A DNA stretch of 64,000 bases from Alnus glutinosa (Eukaryota > Streptophyta > Magnoliopsida > Fagales > Betulaceae): the NCBI RefSeq assembly GCF_958979055.1, contig NC_084888.1:3800001-3864000 (forward strand), in the 5' to 3' direction. Shown here one piece after another: positions 33,171 through 44,476 of the stretch (its first letter is position 1; each line of letters begins with the position of its first letter). The translations under genes and the position numbers were made by a program. The notes under the pieces were generated by a model. It was not told where the DNA came from and searched no databases. It saw only the letters and a list, made by a program, of their open reading frames with translations.

Positions 33171-34335
33171 ATGGAAAAGCTTCATTTCCCTTTCTTTCTT
33201 CTTCAAATCCTTTCTCTTCTACTTCTCTCATCGGCTCAAACTCTCCCAACTAAGTTTTTTGTAAAATGTGGGTCAACGTCCGACGTAAATGTCAGCGGTC
33301 GGAACTTCGTTGGTGACTTGAATGGTGGCTCGGGCCCCTACTCTATTATTGGACCAAGCTCTGCTGTTAGTGCCATTAATTCATCAACAAATACGTCTCT
33401 TTATCAAACAGCAAGAATTTTCAGAAAACCATCGTCTTCATGAGTTTGACATCAGTGATCATGGCATTTATTATGTTCGTCTCCATTTCTTCCCGTTTAA
33501 GTCAGGGAACACTAATCTGGCTAACACCCTATTCGATGTTTCTACTTCTAATTTTTCGCTGCTGTCAAACTTTGGTGTCAAAGAGAACAGTGGTTCACCA
33601 GCTGTGATTGACGAGTTCTTACTCACAATCAACGAAAGCAAGTTCAGCATCTACTTTACTCCTCAGATAAACTCTTTTGCTTTCGTGAACGCCATAGAAG
33701 TCTTTCTAATCCCAGATAAGGACTTCGTCATGGATGACTTTCCTGTGATTAATTCTGCTGGGAAAAATGAAATTTACGTTGGCGTACGATCTCAGGTTTT
33801 ACGCACACTTCACATGGTCAATGTTGGAGGTCCACAGAACACTGACATACAGTGGAGGACTTGGACACCGGATGATGGTCATATCCTTTACCCAGGGTCT
33901 GCCAAAACCTGTGATCCTTACGATGGTGTGCCTAGGTATGATGTTCTTGGTGCAACTTTGTATAGTGCCTTGGATATTGTCTACAACAATTGCAAAGAAT
34001 TGAGTTCAAATTCTTCTGTCATAACTTGGCGTTTTGATGTGGGTAAGACTGCCAGACACCTGCTTCGGATGCACTTCTGCGATATTGTTAGCACAAGGGC
34101 TGCTGTTGTCAAGTTTAATGCCTTAATTTATAGCAATTTCAGTTAGATTATCTATCCTGACGATCCTTTTAACAAAGTTGAGCAGTTGTCAGCTCCATTT
34201 TACTGGGATTTTTTGGTTGATTCAGATGCTTTGGGACTTATCACTGCTACCATAGGGCCTAGACAGGATTCTAAAAATAAAAATGCCTATCTGAATGGAA
34301 TGGAGATTTTGGAGTTTTCGAAGGAATTGGTTTAA
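33171..34335 (+). pseudogene. Broken MLD2', unit B
   Basis: Carries the same two lesions as the unit A copy: the two-base loss after PSSS (near 33441) and the CAG-to-TAG stop (34144-34146). The remainder is still readable as a full malectin-like domain ending MEILEFSKELV. It differs from the unit A copy at only a handful of residues, for example CDPYDG here versus CDPCDG in unit A. The shared lesions date the loss of function before the unit duplication. Translation from 33171 would give 90 residues: the signal peptide plus part of the first fold. Confidence 0.88.
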
Positions 34336-35339
34336 TTGGTTGATTAAGGAGATGATCATCTACCATATATAAACGCTGATTGTTTGGACACAAGAAATAA
34401 TACAAGGTTCTACCAATTGAGGATGGATGGTCGTAGATATTAAAATCCAAATGATTTTAGATCTCCCACGTACATTTTTGTTGTATCTATTATCATAACA
34501 CTCATGATTTCTTTATTGAGCACACCATTATTGTAACCCAATTATTTACTAGATATGTTATTTAGTATAGTTTGGTATTTCTCCTATTTTTTCAGTTTGA
34601 AAATTAATCATTAGATCTGTAAAATTTGCAAAGACCCACATATAGATCCTACAAATTCAATGATTAATTTTCAAAATGAGAGGATAAGAGAAGAATACAA
34701 CAAACCATATATTCCTCATCATTTATATACAAGTCAATAGAATCAAAATGTAGCCATATTGGGCATGCACATTATAATGAAGTAGACTGTAGACATAAGC
34801 CTCTAAGGCCAAATTACCTTAAATCTCTTGGTTTCTTTTTCAAATCTTGCTTTTTGCTTTTTTCTATTTATACTCATTTTTTCTTTTTTTCCTTTGTTTT
34901 TTTTTCTAAAGGGTATTACAACTACTTTCCTATAAATATTCTTTTCTCTAATCCGCCACCACCACCACTCTATCATATGTGCCGTTACATCCTGCATGTG
35001 CCTCATTTAGGAAGTTGGTAGTCACGTGCACAATACGTGGTGTGTTTTTCATCCAAAATAACGGGAAGGCTTAATGGAATGGGCATTTTCAAATGAGTTA
35101 ATAGTTTTGGGGCCAGAGTCCAAGCCTTAATAGTTCGGTGGGCCATTTGTAGAATGATTGGTAACTTGGGGAGCTAAATTGTAATTTTTCCAAGATATCA
35201 ACATATATGTTGAAATTAATTTATAAATTTAAGGACTTGGCTTCGTAGAGAGGTTAATATTTTTATAATTTGACATTAAAAATAATTTTTTCCTAGGCCA
35301 TCCGATATGAAAAATTTTATTTGTTAATGTTTAAATTTA
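34336..35339. other. Spacer after broken MLD2', no gene
   Basis: Counterpart of 11901-12867. AT-rich; nothing recognised. Confidence 0.5.
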
Positions 35340-35569
35340 GGGTTAAAAACATATTTAGTACCGTGATTTAAAAACTTTATTTTTTTACCTCAGTTTAATT
35401 TCGCTTCACAGATGGTACCTGAGTTTTGGAAAAATACTAACTTGGTATCTCCGTCTATTTTTTAGTCCAAATGTTAATGGACTTTTGGTGTCAACCAATG
35501 AGGGTTGACACGTAGCACAATATAAAAAAAAATAAAAAAATCTTTAAAAATTAATTAAAAAATAAAAAA

Positions 35570-36192
35570 GGTTAAAGACATATTTGGTACTTGTGGTTGA
35601 AAAATTTAATTTTTTGGTACCTTAGTTTTATTTAGCTTCACAGATGGTACCTGCGTTTGGGAAAAAGACTGACTTGATACTTCAGTCTATTTTTCCGTCT
35701 AAATTTTAACGGACTACCACGTGTCAACCAATGAGGGTGGACACGTGGCAAAATATAAAAAGAAATAGATTAAAAAAATTAAAAATTAATTTTTAAAAAA
35801 TTAATAAAACTTAAAAAATGGGTGGTTTGGCCACTCCCAAGGGCCAAAAAGAAAAAGAGAAAAAAAAAAAATAGGAAAATGAGTTTTGGCCCTTGGGGGT
35901 GGCCGAACCACTCTCGTGGCCCATGGGGCCAACTAAGGGGGTGACCCTTTTTTAAAAAAAAGTTTTAAATATTTTTTTTAATTTTAATATTTTATTTCTT
36001 TTTATATTGTGCCACGTGTCAACCCTCATTGGTTGAGACGTGGTAGTCTGTTAAAATTTAGACGGAAAAATAGATGGAGGTATCAAGTCAGCCTTTGCCC
36101 AAAACCCAAGTACTATTTGTAAAGCGAAATGAAACTGGAGTTAAAAAAAAAAATTAAGTTTTAAAAAGCTTGTACCAAATATATCTTTAACC
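35570..36192. mobile_element. Inner Mutator-like foldback element, unit B
   Basis: Copy of 13104-13732, with inverted GGTTAAAGACATATTTGGTAC / CAAATATATCTTTAACC ends and a GGTGGCC-type palindromic core. Confidence 0.65.
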
Positions 36193-36289
36193 ATTTTTTT
36201 TAAAAAAAGTTTTATTAATTTTAATTTTTTAATTAATTTTTAAAGATTTTTATTATTTTTATTTTTTATATTGTCCCACGTGCACAGGG

Positions 36290-37950
36290 CACTACAAAAA
36301 AAAAAAGTTTTTTGCCACTTGCATTTCGCCACGTGTACGGTCACTGTACATGTGGCGAATTGTCGGCCACGTGCAAGTAGTCACGTGCGCGCACGTGGTA
36401 GATCCGGGTATCACTAAGTGCACATTTTGTCGCGTGTATTTTAATACACGTGGCCATTTTGCCACGTGTATTAAAGTACACGCGGTTGACAGTTAGCCAA
36501 GTGTATTTAAATACACGCGGCTAACAGTTGGCCACGTGTATTTAAATACACGTGGCAAAATGTTTTTTTTTTTTTTTTTTAAATAAAAAAAATGAAAAAT
36601 TATATATTTTTTCTGATACGTGTTAAGAATACACGTTGCCAAAATCAAAATTACTGCTTTAAAAAAAAGAAGAAGAAAAGAACAGATCTGCATGTTCTTT
36701 TCTTCTTCTTGTTTTTTTGTTTTAGTTTTTTTCCTTCCTAATACGTATACGTACGATATACCTATACGAAACACATGCAGAACCAACTTCGGCAACTCGT
36801 TGGAGACTTAGCTACTGGCCGGTCGGAGTTTGGAGAGATAGAGAGAGATACTGAGACAGAGAGAGATACCGAGAGTCAGAGAGACAGAGGTATTAGAGAG
36901 AGAGAGAGTGATGTACTGGCCGGCCGGTCGGTGTTTGGAGAGATAGAGAGAGAAAGAGAGATATAAAGAGAGAGAGAGAGAGAGATTCAGAAACAGAGAG
37001 TGAGAGAGATAGAGATATTAGAGAGAGAGAGAGTGATGTACTGGCCGGCCGGCCGGTGTTTGGAGAGATAGAGAGAGAAAGAGAGATATAGAGAGAGAGA
37101 GACAGAGATACAGAAACAGAGAGTGAGAGAGACAGTGAGAGAAAGAGAGTGAGAGGGTACAATTTTCTTACCCGCCGGTGGTGTACTGGCCGGCCGGTCG
37201 AAGCTTGGAGAGAAAGAGAGATATAGAGAGAGAGAGAGACAAAGAGAGAGAGAGAGAGAGATACAGAAACAGAAACAGAAACAGAGAGAGAGAGAGAGAG
37301 AGCGATACAGTGAGAGAGAGCGAGAGCGAGAAAGAACCGTGAGGAAGAAGAAGGACAGTACCGTGAGGAAGAAGAAGACGCGTGCCGTACGATCGTGAGG
37401 AAGAAGAAGACGCGTACTGCGTGAGAGAGAAAGAGAAAAAACCATGAGATATATAACAATTTTTTTTTTCCTTATTTGAAACTTGAAATAATTAAGCCAA
37501 TGTGTAGGTGGGCGCGGGAATTGTCCCGCGCGCCTACTGCACAAATTTTGGCCACGTGGCTACAGCCACGTGGCCAAATCCCTTATTTATATTTTTATAT
37601 ATATATTTGATTAAATATATATGTATTTGATAAAAACAGTTGGCCACGTGTATAAAATACACGTGGCCAATTGCAAATATAAATATAAAAAAATTATAAA
37701 AAATATAAATATTTTAGCTACTCATATTTAATACACGCGGCCAATTGGCCACGTGTAATAAATACTCGTGGCCAATTGGCCGCGTGTATTAAATACACGC
37801 GGCCAGTGTATTAATTACACGCGGCCAGTGTATTAATTACACGTGGCCAATTGGCTGCGTGTATTTAATACACGCGGCTAATTGTTTCCACGCCCCAAAT
37901 AGCCACGTGTATATTGAGACACGTGGCGAATTGTGGTTTTTTTTGTAGTG
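36290..37950. mobile_element. Non-autonomous CACTA (En/Spm) element
   Basis: 1661 bp with ends CACTACAAAAAAAA and TTTTTTTTGTAGTG, flanked by a 3-bp GGG target duplication, the CACTA hallmark. Unit A has the empty site near 13825. Both subterminal regions (36315-36560 and 37560-37930) are packed with palindromic GCCACGTGTATTTAAATACACG-like units in both orientations, the type of array that binds CACTA transposase. The middle (36812-37450) is a GA-rich tract with repeats of a GTACTGGCCGGCC phrase. No transposase frame is present. GA/CT-rich open frames there are low-complexity. Confidence 0.9.
36812..37200. repeat. GA-rich repeats with GGCCGG phrases inside CACTA
   Basis: CTGGCCGG(CCGG)TCGG...TTGGAGAGATAGAGAGA phrases recur at about 36816, 36916, 37039 and 37185, spaced 100-146 bp apart by (GA)n-like sequence. 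They give false Ser/Leu-rich frames on the reverse strand. Confidence 0.8.
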
Positions 37951-39184
37951 GGGGCGGAGGGAGCGGACGGAGGGGGGTTGAGAGGGGTCAAATGCCCCCT
38001 TTCTTGAAGTCTTTGAATTTTTTTTTTGAAAGTCCTAATTGCCCCCCAAAAAACTCATCAATGGATAAATAATTTTCTAGATGATTGAACTTTATGAATC
38101 ACACCAGTAAACAGCTGCTGCCACAAGTTGAAGAAGGTAAGGTTGAAGACAACATTTTTTACTTTTGATAAAACGCACCATTTTGTTTAAAATCAAACGT
38201 TTGTTTGGAGGACCGATGACACGTTTATAACAAAGTAATGAGACTTGAAAGGACACGTCTTATCTAAAAAAAAAAAGAAAGAAAAAGGACATGTATGAAA
38301 GAAGATCTCCAGCTTTTCATACCTTTTTTTTTTTTTTTTTAAGAGAAGCTTTTCATATTTTTGGTCTAAAGTAATGAGACACGTCTATAATTCAATGAAT
38401 TAACCTTTCTTTTTTCTTTTTTTTTTTTTCTTTTTTTTTTTTAAAAAAGAAAAAAACCTGGCCTTTTAGCTTAGCCAACTTCTTATTAGAATATGTTCAT
38501 AGGAGTCATGATACCTATTTATGTAAAAAAAAAAAAAATTAAAAAAAAAAATTAAAACTTAACTTAGCCTACTTTTCTTAGGTAGTATATATATATTATA
38601 ACATTATTTGTAATCCTGAGTGCCATATTTGCGATTCATCATTGTTATTCTTAAAAGTTGTTGTTCAAGTTTCAACAATTTTACAATTTGAAATTTGTGA
38701 TTTCTTCATACAATATTACTTTTTAGTTGAAGTCTTCAACAATTCAAATAAATTGATTCATTATTTTGTTTTAGAGCTTGAGAGGTATGTAATTAAACTT
38801 TTATATTGATTAAGCTTTTATATTTAAATTGTTCTTTGAAATTAATTGTTTATATATATTACATATTTAAATTGTATGACATATAAATGAACACCCGGTG
38901 TGACAAAATAAATTGTAAGTTACATTATAAATGATAATTAAATTTTGTTGAATTATTTATTTATTGTGTTAGTTCCTGGCTCCGCCACTGCACGTGCATG
39001 TCAATCCTCATTGGTTGACACATGGCAGTCAATTGAAATTTAGCCAGAAAAATAGACGGAGATAACAAGTCTATCTTTTCTCAAAAATTCAGGTACTATT
39101 TGTGAATCGAAATGAAACTGAGATATCAAAAAAATAAAAATTTTAAAACATAGGTGCCAAATATGTCTTCAACCCTTAAATTTA

Positions 39185-39560
39185 CTAGTCTTATTAATAA
39201 AGTTATTTAGTAAATTCATGCATGATGCAACTTTCACCCAAAGGAAGATTAGAATTTACCATTTAAATTAACATTGGTTAATTAAAATAAGGTAATTTCA
39301 AAGTATTTCTTGGTACTGCTATTCCTAATGCTTTAATTGTTAGTATTTTTATATTCCAATTCCAATGCTTGATGGTAATAACATTTTTTTGCCTTGTATA
39401 CAGATGTTGACACAAAGTGAAGTCACGTGAATTAAAAAGCTTTGTTTCAGAGACTGGAATATATCTCCATGAAGAGGAGGGAATGTTGAAAATGATGGTG
39501 TTTTTTTTTGTTGTTGGGTATTTATGTGGACTCTATTAAAGAAAAGCAAACCAACAAAAC

Positions 39561-39603
<43 letters not shown>

Positions 39604-40039
39604 TGAAAAAGATTCTTGAGAATATTCCTGCTATGTGGTTGGAGATATGTTAGAATATCTATATGATTTTTTTTTTATTTTTTATTTATTTTGGTTATTT
39701 TTGTGCTGATTTGACATTTTTTTCTTAAGTAAAAAAATCTATAACTTGTAACCGTTTTTTTTTTTTTTTTTTTTTTTTTCTCTCTTATCTCTTAGTGTAA
39801 ACAATTATCTTCTCGTTTGCCTTTTCCCTTTCAGTGGTCGAGAAGTCTCCGCCAGTTTAAGACGCGTTGACCACGTCAAACGATGTAGGTCCATGCGCAT
39901 GTTTCTCCTCTATCACTGGCTCAATCTATGCAGAAGCCGTTAAAGATCGAACTGGCGCATGTTCAAAATTCCGGACGTTACATTCAACAACAACTGTAAG
40001 TTCTTCTATATTTTAAAAGTCGGATGCTTAGCTTGTTTA
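39185..40039. other. Upstream region of MLD3', unit B
   Basis: Counterpart of 15107-15969. It contains long A and T tracts (39563-39600 and 39757-39779). The CTCTGCCAAGTCAATACAAA segment present upstream of the other two MLD3 copies is missing here. No gene recognised. Confidence 0.5.
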
Positions 40040-40100
40040 CTATAAATATTGTCATCCACATTACTTCCCTCGCATAGCAATTCCTACCAATTAATTTTCC

Positions 40101-41261
40101 ATGGAAAAGCTTCATTTTCTCATGCTTCTCTTGCCTTTCTTTCTCCTCCATTTCCTTTCTCTTCTGCTGCTCTCATCAGCTGATAACACCCTACCAACTA
40201 AGTATTTCATCAATTGTGGGTCCAAGTCCAACATTATTGTTGGCGGTCGGAACTTCGTCGGTGACTTGAATTCTGGCTCCTTCTCTGTTGGACCAAGCTC
40301 TACTGTTAGTGCCATCAATTCATCAACAGATACCTCCCTTTATCAAACAGCAAGAGTTTTCACAAACCCATCTTCGTATGAGTTTGATATCACCGATCAT
40401 GGCATTTATTATGTTCGTCTCCATTTCTTCCCGTTCACGTCCGGGAGTACTAATCTGGCCAATGCCCAATTCGATGTTTCAAGTTCTAGTTTTTCGCTGC
40501 TGTCAAACTTCGGTGTTAAAGAAAATAGTAATTCACCTGTGATTGAGGAGTTCTTACTCACAATCAACGGAAGCAAGTTCGACATCCACTTTTCTCCCCA
40601 CAGTAACTCTTTTGCTTTTGTGAGTGCCATAGAAGTCTTTCTAATCCCAGATAAAGACTTCGTCATGGACGATTTTCCTCTAGTTACTGCTGCTGGGAGT
40701 AGTGAAACTTACGTTGGCGTACGATCTCAGTTCTTACGCACAATTCACAGGGTCAATGTTGGAGGTCCACAGAACAATGACACACTCTGGAGGAATTGGA
40801 TACCAGATGATGGTTATCTACTTTCTCAAGGATCCGCAAAAACCTGCGTCCCTTATAAGGGCGAGCTTACGTATGATGTTCTTGGAGCAACTTTGTACAG
40901 TGCCTCAGATGTTGTTTACAGGACTTGCAAAGAATTAAATTCAAATTCGTCCAACATAACTTGGCGTTTTGGTGTAAACAAGAACACCAGACACCTGGTG
41001 AGGCTGCACTTCTGCGATATTGTTAGCGCAGAGGATGCTTTTGTGAGGTTCGATCTCTCTATTTATAGCAAATTCAGTCAGATGATCTACCCTGACGATG
41101 CTAACGGAATCGAGCAGTTGGCAGCTCCATTTTACTATGATTTTGTGGTTGATTCAGATGATTCGGGAGTTATGAATATTAGTGTAGGGCCTAGGCAGGA
41201 TTCGAAAAATAAAAATGCCTATCTGAATGGGCTGGAGATTTTGGAGTTTGCAAGGAAATGA
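40101..41261 (+). CDS. MLD3': secreted malectin-like domain protein, unit B
   Basis: An intact 386-residue frame with signal peptide (1-27), two malectin folds and four cysteines, ending FARK. It is closest to the third-unit copy at 46944 (shared FGVKENSNSP-type segment, NLANAQ, SPHSNS and FARK) and a little less close to unit A's MLD3. The TATA-like CTATAAATAT lies at 40040-40049. No kinase or membrane segment follows. Function is inferred as for the other MLD proteins: extracellular and related to the CrRLK1L receptor ectodomain. Confidence 0.9.
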   Translation: MEKLHFLMLLLPFFLLHFLSLLLLSSADNTLPTKYFINCGSKSNIIVGGRNFVGDLNSGSFSVGPSSTVSAINSSTDTSLYQTARVFTNPSSYEFDITDHGIYYVRLHFFPFTSGSTNLANAQFDVSSSSFSLLSNFGVKENSNSPVIEEFLLTINGSKFDIHFSPHSNSFAFVSAIEVFLIPDKDFVMDDFPLVTAAGSSETYVGVRSQFLRTIHRVNVGGPQNNDTLWRNWIPDDGYLLSQGSAKTCVPYKGELTYDVLGATLYSASDVVYRTCKELNSNSSNITWRFGVNKNTRHLVRLHFCDIVSAEDAFVRFDLSIYSKFSQMIYPDDANGIEQLAAPFYYDFVVDSDDSGVMNISVGPRQDSKNKNAYLNGLEILEFARK

Positions 41262-42098
41262 ATATGAATAGAGTTTTCTCCAAAGACGTACAGGATGAAT
41301 GGTTCCAGATAATCTCGTCAACTGTTTGGGTAGTAACATGTGGAGTACTTTTAGTTCCCCTGTAACTGTTATGTTTCTCTATGCTTTTATTTGTCTTTTC
41401 AAAACTATTTAAGTTTCTGTTTTTGTGTACTGTTAAGCCCGCTTTTTTTCTTTTTTCTTTTTTCTTTTTTGGGTAAAATATTTTATGTCGAGAAATGTTT
41501 TAGTTTATGGAAAATTAAATGCCTATTTTCTATTGTTTATTTGTCATCCTAAAAATGGTTGGAAATATTTTTTTTAGTGCTTGACTCGTATGGAAAATTG
41601 CTAAATAAATATTTCTTATATTTTCATTTAATCTGAGGAGTTACGAGGAAGAGATAGGCGATGAAGAGGAATTGCAAAGGAAGAGTGTAAAAATACAATG
41701 CTTTCATTAGTTAGATTGAAATCAAGTGCAATTGCATATTCATATTACTTGCAATTTGGGCAGACGATTATGAGAGGTTTCTTGTAATTAAGACCTACCT
41801 ATCCAAGTATGTGTTTCGACAATCTGAGACCTGCTTGAATATGTAGGCCTTATAAGGAACCCTCTTATAATTGTCTTAAAGAGAGCGGCATAAAATAATT
41901 TACACAGATGAGAAACGTAAATTATTTTACACTTCGTAAATATAATTTTTCTTGATCAACTAAAAATATTTTCAAATTCTTTAATGTTTTATATCATGCC
42001 AAACACTAATATATATATATATATAATTATTTTACTTCGAAAAACAAGAACAAATAGTGTGACTGAGGCATGAGAGACACATTGCATCATGTCTTCTT
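41262..42098. other. MLD3' downstream spacer, no gene
   Basis: Counterpart of 17192-18030 and 48105-48945. AT-rich; nothing recognised. Confidence 0.5.
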
Positions 42099-42252
42099 GA
42101 ATAATGATAGTTGTACACCAAGTGTACAACAAATGTACACCACCCCTTCACATGGGGTGGTGTACAAGAATCACTCCCCTGTCGTGGGGCCCACCCCATG
42201 TGAAGGGGTGGTGTACACATGTTGTACACTTGGTGTACAGGAATCACTCCCC
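42099..42252. mobile_element. 154-bp MITE, unit B only
   Basis: Flanked by the 9-bp direct repeat TGTCTTCTT (42090-42098 and 42253-42261). It is absent from the equivalent sites after the other two MLD3 copies (about 18034 and 48944). The internal arms GTACACCAAGTGTACAAC...GTTGTACACTTGGTGTAC and CACCCCTTCACATGGGGTGG form a strong foldback. Its loss or gain is specific to this copy, so it inserted after the third unit separated. The 9-bp duplication suggests a Mutator-type element. Confidence 0.8.
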
Positions 42253-42271
42253 TGTCTTCTTATAAAAGGAC

Positions 42272-42400
42272 GGACGGTGGAGTCACGGATTTCAATATGC
42301 TAATTAATATATATGGAGAGGAAGTAATTTATAACGGAGGGTGAAGTCACGGATTTGAATATGCTAGTATATATGGAGAGGAAGTAATCAAAATGGTGTA
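42272..42400. repeat. Local tandem duplication, about 65 bp
   Basis: The phrase GG(A/G)GTCACGGATTT(C/G)AATATGCTA...ATATATGGAGAGGAAGTAAT occurs twice here but once at the matching place after the other two MLD3 copies. Confidence 0.75.
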
Positions 42401-42776
42401 TTAATTTTGATTAATTCTTTTGGGGTAATACGGTAAATACGGTTGATGGATCCTGAGTTCAAGAGAAGTTATACATATTTCGAGTTAATTAGCTTCATGA
42501 TTCCGCTTGGGTTTAATTCGCTGCGGCAAGCGGGCAACACAAAACAACAAAATTATGTTTACTAATCAATGCATACATAAATGAAGATTTGTTTTAATCA
42601 TATAGAAATAATTTATAATAATGTTATAAGAATGATTAGAGTCTTATTTGTGTCCTCTCAAATGTACGTCACTTGGCTTTAAAATTACTATTGGATCAAA
42701 ATCTAATAATGATCCTCTCAAATTCAATGGTGATCATTATAAAAGTCACATAATATTTGAAATTACATAAGGAGAT

Positions 42777-44339
42777 GTAGCACCCCGATCCTACAACGGG
42801 TATATAAAGCATATATTTCTCTATATAACATTTACATTAATATATGCCAATAAGAATTCTCATAGGTTAACCAAATATAACATCTATAATCTTTGATATG
42901 TATTATAATTCATTTATGTAGTCATCCAAGAATTCTATACATCTTGATAAAATTATAAGGCATTCAAGCCTATTACTTCAAGTCTTTCAACAAATCAAAA
43001 CAGTTCATTATAATAATATCAATCACCTCTTAATGATCGTACTATTTACATACTTGCTGTTAGCAACATATAAATTCAGTAATAATACATCATAATTAAA
43101 CCACGCGAGGTTTCCCAAACTAATGTTTAACCAACAATACTTCACAGGATACGCAATCTCTTGCTAGACTCCCAAAATTCTCAATTGTTCTTCGGTATGG
43201 CTAATATCAAGAGTCTTTGATACCTTTAAAAAAAAATGTAAATAAAATATAATGAGCAACCTCAGTAAGTAGAAATAACTCGATGTCGAGTTGTTTACTA
43301 GTTTGAAATGATGTACAAAACTTACTAAAACAATTCTCAATATTTTCCAAATCAAGATATATATGAAAATATTTCATTTGTAGCATTCAATAACTATGTG
43401 AATAATTTGTGTACATGAGTAACCATTTTTGCCGTGAGCAATAAAATAACGCTATGATTCAAATACATTAAAACCATCTCCCAAATGTCATATACTCGTT
43501 GTCAAACGTTTTTCGTCCCATTTGACTGGGTTGTGCGGCCCCTATATTGGGATTGAGACCTCTTCTTGGGCAAGAAGAAGCGACTCCTTTTAGGTGTCTC
43601 TAGCCATGGAACTGTCCATATAATTTCGAAGGAATTTACTCATAACCGATTTCTATGTTGCCTCTTCCTCTCAAAGCACACATAGTTGCACAATTCCTAT
43701 AGAATCCAAACTCTCAACGTCCTCATACCAAGACTAGCTTCGGTACCGAACTTATAAATCTCACTATGCCATAGGGAGTTTTCAAATCATATTCAAAGTT
43801 TTCACAGATAACTGAATCATTCAGAAAATTATACATAAAGTGCCAATTTTCATTTTCTGAAAACAAAATCTCATATTTTATCATAAAATTTACATCTGTC
43901 ATATTGGTAAACCGATGCCTTTCCAGATTAATCAATGCAATTTGCATTTTTAAAATTACACATATAAATTCCACAATGGCACCACCATATCAACTATTAT
44001 ATTATGCATCATTAGTATAAAAATACAACTCGACTCACTATTTGCATGATTTATTCAAATTTTCTCATTTATTTTGAGAATCAATGGCAATAAAACATAT
44101 ACACATGTATATACACCCAAATACATTTTGTTTTGAAAATATTTACTTTGGGCGTATTATTTTTATTAAATCCTTGATTAATCAGTTTTACTTGTCTGAA
44201 GTTCCTGTATCACTACAACAAGGATTTATCAAGCCTTAACCAGTGTCGCTCATTCCTAAAATCAAAATAATTAAATATTACTGCCTAAAATAAAAAAAAG
44301 AAGAAGTACATAGTCTTGAATTAAGGATATTTAAAGTCA
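42777..44339 (-). mobile_element. LTR relic (Ty3-like), unit B
   Basis: Begins TGTAGCACCCCGATCCTACA on + (an LTR 3' end on the reverse strand) and continues through motifs common in long plant LTRs (AGCAACCTCAGTAAGTAGAA; GAGACCTCTTCTTGGGCAAG). It has no coding potential and no second LTR, so it is probably an old solo or partial LTR. A LINE is joined to its end at 44340. Confidence 0.5.
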
Positions 44340-44476
44340 TCTGAAATAGTCCTCTCTCGGGTGTTTTCTCTCTGAGTAAACTTCCGAAGTGAGTGTTTCT
44401 TTGTCTTCAACCGTTTGTGCGGCTTGGAGTTTTCTGTACGATCTGTCTTCGTCAGTGCTCTTCCTGTGCTGTAGGA

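Larger units (their letters stand above)
36285..38990. mobile_element. hAT-type element, unit B, split by CACTA
   Basis: Left end CAGGG (36285-36289), resuming after the CACTA insertion as GGGGCGGAGGGAG (from 37951). Right end CCTGGCTCCGCCACTG at 38990. Perfect 8-bp flanks CACGTGCA (36277-36284 and 38991-38998) confirm hAT-type insertion. Confidence 0.75.
35340..39175. mobile_element. Mutator-like MITE with three nested insertions
   Basis: Unit B copy of 12868-15097, with the 9-bp TTAAATTTA repeat on both sides (35331-35339 and 39176-39184). Inside are the inner Mutator-like element (35570-36192) and the hAT-type element (36285-38990), which is itself split by a CACTA element (36290-37950). 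Confidence 0.8.
27537..44339. repeat. Segmental duplication, unit B
   Basis: Collinear copy of 2671-19177. It carries MLD1', broken MLD2' and MLD3' in the same order and orientation. It lacks the hAT MITE and Helitron of unit A, but has the CACTA element (36290-37950) and a 154-bp MITE (42099-42252). It preserves flank sequence (43433-44339) that has no counterpart next to unit A. Confidence 0.92.

Noticed and set aside
36893-37544. Ser/Leu-rich reverse-strand frames
   Set aside because: Products of the GA-rich microsatellite-like core of the CACTA element, not a transposase.
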